Shown here: positions 31,644 to 33,368 of the stretch, one piece after another | Position numbering within the stretch: position 1 is the first letter of the stretch | Layout: each line of letters opens with the position of its first letter | Assembly: GCA_947572235.1 (NCBI GenBank) | Contig: CANPBB010000016.1 | Location: forward strand, 1-33,368 | Source of the DNA: an uncultured Clostridia bacterium | GTDB taxonomy: Bacteria; Bacillota; Clostridia; Oscillospirales; Oscillospiraceae | Reading direction: 5' to 3' | DNA: 33,368 nt | Position numbers and translations under genes: made by a program | The notes under the pieces: generated by a model | The model's database searches: none | What the model saw: the letters and a program-made list of their open reading frames with translations, nothing else | What the model was told of the DNA's origin: nothing

Positions 31644-32621
31644 ATGGATCAGCGATTGCTGCGGCCGGGGTTTGATCGGCTGGATGAGGGGGAGAAGCGG
31701 GGACTGATGGAGGATGTGGCGGCCCGGACAGGCATGGCCTTTCAGCGGCTGGAGACCTTCTTCCACTGGGGCTGGGGTATTACCACCGGCGTATTTGAGA
31801 AGGACGGGGCCCAGTTCGTCTTTGTCCCCGGCGACACCGTTACCATCGGCTGGGAGCGGTTTGCGGAGGGCATGGATGAGGACACCAAGGCTGACATCGG
31901 GGAGAACCTGAAGGGCTACGGCTATGAGGGGTCTGTGGAGGACTATCTCCATGAGATGATGGCCCCGCCCCAAGAGGTGACGGTGGGGCCCATGCTGGTG
32001 GAGCGCGCCATGGGGGAGATCGGCTGGGAGCCGGTGGCGGCGGACGATCCCCGGTTTACCGCCCAGCCGGACTGGGTGGAGGAGTTTCAAAAGTGCACCC
32101 AGAGCGACCTCGCCAGAATGAATTTGGTGGGCAGTGTCCGCTTCGACCGGGTGGGGGAGGGGTGGCAGATCTACCTCTACCACGACGTGACCCACAGTCA
32201 GCTGCTGGACCTGCTCCGGGCCGGGGGGTACTCCCTGCCCACAGCGGCGGAGTGGGCCTACCTCTGCGGCGGGGGCCAGCGATGGGTGTACCCTTGGGGG
32301 GACAGCTTCGACTATACCATGAAGCTCTATTATTTCGGTAAAATGATCGGCGAGACGGAGGAGGCAGAGCCCTATACCATGGAGCTGCCCAATGGGTTTG
32401 GCCTTTACATCGCCTACGACCCCTATAAGCAGGAGGTGACGGAGGACGGGCTTCTCTGCGGCGGGGACGGGGGCTGCAGCCTCTGCGGCGGCAGTGATCC
32501 GGCCTTGGGATTCCTCCCCTGCTCCCCCCACTATCAGCCCGAGGAGATGGAGGACGAGGAGATAGATATCGACTTCCACTTCTGCCGCCGGATTGTACGG
32601 CTTACAGAGTGGGGAGATTGA
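31644..32621 (+). CDS. FGE/SUMF1-like domain protein in the immunity-like locus
   Basis: A 325-residue soluble protein. The C-terminal half has formylglycine-generating-enzyme (C-type-lectin-like) motifs: SLPTAAEWAYLCGGGQRWVYPWGD matches the RLPTEAEWEYAARGG...YPWGD signature, followed by NGFGLYIAYDPYKQEV and FCRRIVRL. The N-terminal half (FHWGWGITTGVFEKDGAQFVFVPGDTVTIGWERF) also resembles the FGE opening, where the protein recognises its own fold. The cysteine-rich segment LLCGGDGGCSLCGG is unusual; the paired catalytic cysteines of true FGE are not clearly present, so a binding or immunity role is more likely than catalysis. GAGGAGG lies five bases before the ATG. Confidence 0.75.
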   Translation: MDQRLLRPGFDRLDEGEKRGLMEDVAARTGMAFQRLETFFHWGWGITTGVFEKDGAQFVFVPGDTVTIGWERFAEGMDEDTKADIGENLKGYGYEGSVEDYLHEMMAPPQEVTVGPMLVERAMGEIGWEPVAADDPRFTAQPDWVEEFQKCTQSDLARMNLVGSVRFDRVGEGWQIYLYHDVTHSQLLDLLRAGGYSLPTAAEWAYLCGGGQRWVYPWGDSFDYTMKLYYFGKMIGETEEAEPYTMELPNGFGLYIAYDPYKQEVTEDGLLCGGDGGCSLCGGSDPALGFLPCSPHYQPEEMEDEEIDIDFHFCRRIVRLTEWGD

Positions 32622-32666
32622 CAGGCCGCTGATTTTGATATGACGATAGGAAAGGACAACACCGCT

Positions 32667-33365
32667 ATGAACGAGATTCAGATGCGCGCGGCCAGCGAGG
32701 CCATGACTGAATGGCTCTCCCACCCGCAGGAGCTGGGGCGGGCTCCGGCCAAGATCGAGTGTGCCGGGGAGTTTGATCTCTACGACATGCACTACTATAT
32801 CTTCCGGTATAAAAAGACCTCCATGGGCGAGTGGCTGATCGGCGTCTGCGGCGGCTACGAGGGGGACGGGACGGAGCACTGCGGCCACGTGTTCAGTGAG
32901 ATGGAGCCCTATGAGGAGGACACCGCCCTTGAGAAGGCCGTGGCTCTGGTGGAGACCGTCCGTCAGTTCTGGATGGAGCGGGCCAGTGAGGCCGAGGGGC
33001 AGAAGGAGAACACCGGCGTCTTTGCCGGCTTTGTGCTCCTCAGTGAGCCGGAGTGGAACCCAAGGGATCTTGTCACTGACCTGCGGATGACTTGGGGCAT
33101 CAACGGGGAGGTCAATGAGAGCAGTGAGGGAACGGTGGTGTTCGTTCAGACGGACGATATGATGGCCGCGGTGAGCCTGATGCCCGGACCGATACCTGAC
33201 GGTGAGGCGGAGCAGAACGCAGAGACCAACTATATGTGGCCTGAAGCTGTGGAGGCTGCCAAGGCCCATAAGGCCCACCTGCTGGTGGCGGTGTTGGGTA
33301 CGGACGCGGATCTTGTAGCCGCCCGCGCAAAGCGCTATTTTTCCCTTAGTCGCAAAAACGCCTGA
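32667..33365 (+). CDS. DUF4261-domain protein, possibly truncated by a frameshift
   Basis: A 232-residue frame. Residues ~1-110 form an N-terminal module (FDLYDMHYYIFRYKKTSMGEWLIGVCGGYEG). From ~120 the sequence matches DUF4261: FAGFVLLSEPEWNPRDLVTDLRMTWGI, VFVQTDDMMAAVSLMPGPIPDGEAEQNAETNYMWPEAV, AHKAHLLVAVLG. The frame stops soon after, where the family normally continues for some 70 or more residues, so this gene is probably shortened or frameshifted at the T5 run 33338-33342. ATG 32667 is ten bases after GGAAAGGA; an ATG at 32640 has no ribosome site. DUF4261 proteins are frequent members of polyimmunity loci. Three bases remain after the stop. Confidence 0.7.
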   Translation: MNEIQMRAASEAMTEWLSHPQELGRAPAKIECAGEFDLYDMHYYIFRYKKTSMGEWLIGVCGGYEGDGTEHCGHVFSEMEPYEEDTALEKAVALVETVRQFWMERASEAEGQKENTGVFAGFVLLSEPEWNPRDLVTDLRMTWGINGEVNESSEGTVVFVQTDDMMAAVSLMPGPIPDGEAEQNAETNYMWPEAVEAAKAHKAHLLVAVLGTDADLVAARAKRYFSLSRKNA

Positions 33366-33368
33366 AAC

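Noticed and set aside
31410-33278. 622-residue open frame on the minus strand
   Set aside because: It is antisense to two or more well-supported plus-strand genes, has Leu/His/Gly/Pro-biased composition and no recognisable domain; it is a by-product of GC-rich third positions.

Overview
The window looks like chromosome from a GC-rich gut Clostridia, most likely Oscillospiraceae (the Oscillibacter/Flavonifractor/Dysosmobacter neighbourhood). This rests on strong AGGAGG ribosome sites, YesM/YesN-type signalling, DUF421-DUF4363 and YczE-type genes, a glmS ribozyme and many GC-rich intergenic palindromes. No rRNA, tRNA, phage, plasmid or CRISPR locus is visible. Start codons were chosen from Shine-Dalgarno spacing, so several differ from the longest open frame.

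Layout. (1) 1-6429: a minus-strand ABC uptake operon (lipoprotein binding protein, a broken DUF4177 gene, a HAD phosphatase, a permease cut by the window edge). It is divergent from a plus-strand set of second binding lipoprotein, YesM-like kinase and YesN-like regulator. The arrangement suggests a three-component sensor controlling the transporter. (2) 6642-9076: an XRE-membrane regulator divergent from two tandem YczE-like membrane proteins. (3) 9115-12272, minus strand: an ECF sigma/anti-sigma-like pair, a small membrane protein, then luxS and mtnN, which together recycle S-adenosylhomocysteine and make AI-2. (4) 12864-17990: orphan MazF, an unknown protein, NrdR, DUF421/DUF4363 on the minus strand, and glmS preceded by a recognisable glmS ribozyme. 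(5) 17991-18491: about 400 bp holding ten back-to-back palindromes. (6) 18492-23932: a secreted serine hydrolase, a small unknown protein, a MATE exporter, an AraC regulator and rpmE. (7) 24010-24176: a MITE-like element with perfect 18-bp terminal inverted repeats. (8) 24407-27854: an operon of hflX, a GNAT acetyltransferase, a YigZ/IMPACT protein and an ADP-ribosylglycohydrolase, closed by a strong terminator. (9) 28113 to the end: four collinear genes built from SMI1/KNR4, TPR-like, SUFU, DUF4253, FGE-like and DUF4261 modules. This reads as a polyimmunity locus of the polymorphic-toxin type; no toxin is visible here.

The least explained items are the palindrome array downstream of glmS, the modular immunity-like locus, the DUF4177 gene with one in-frame amber codon, and the possible frameshift in the last gene. 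All assignments come from reading the sequence by eye against remembered family motifs; no database search was run.
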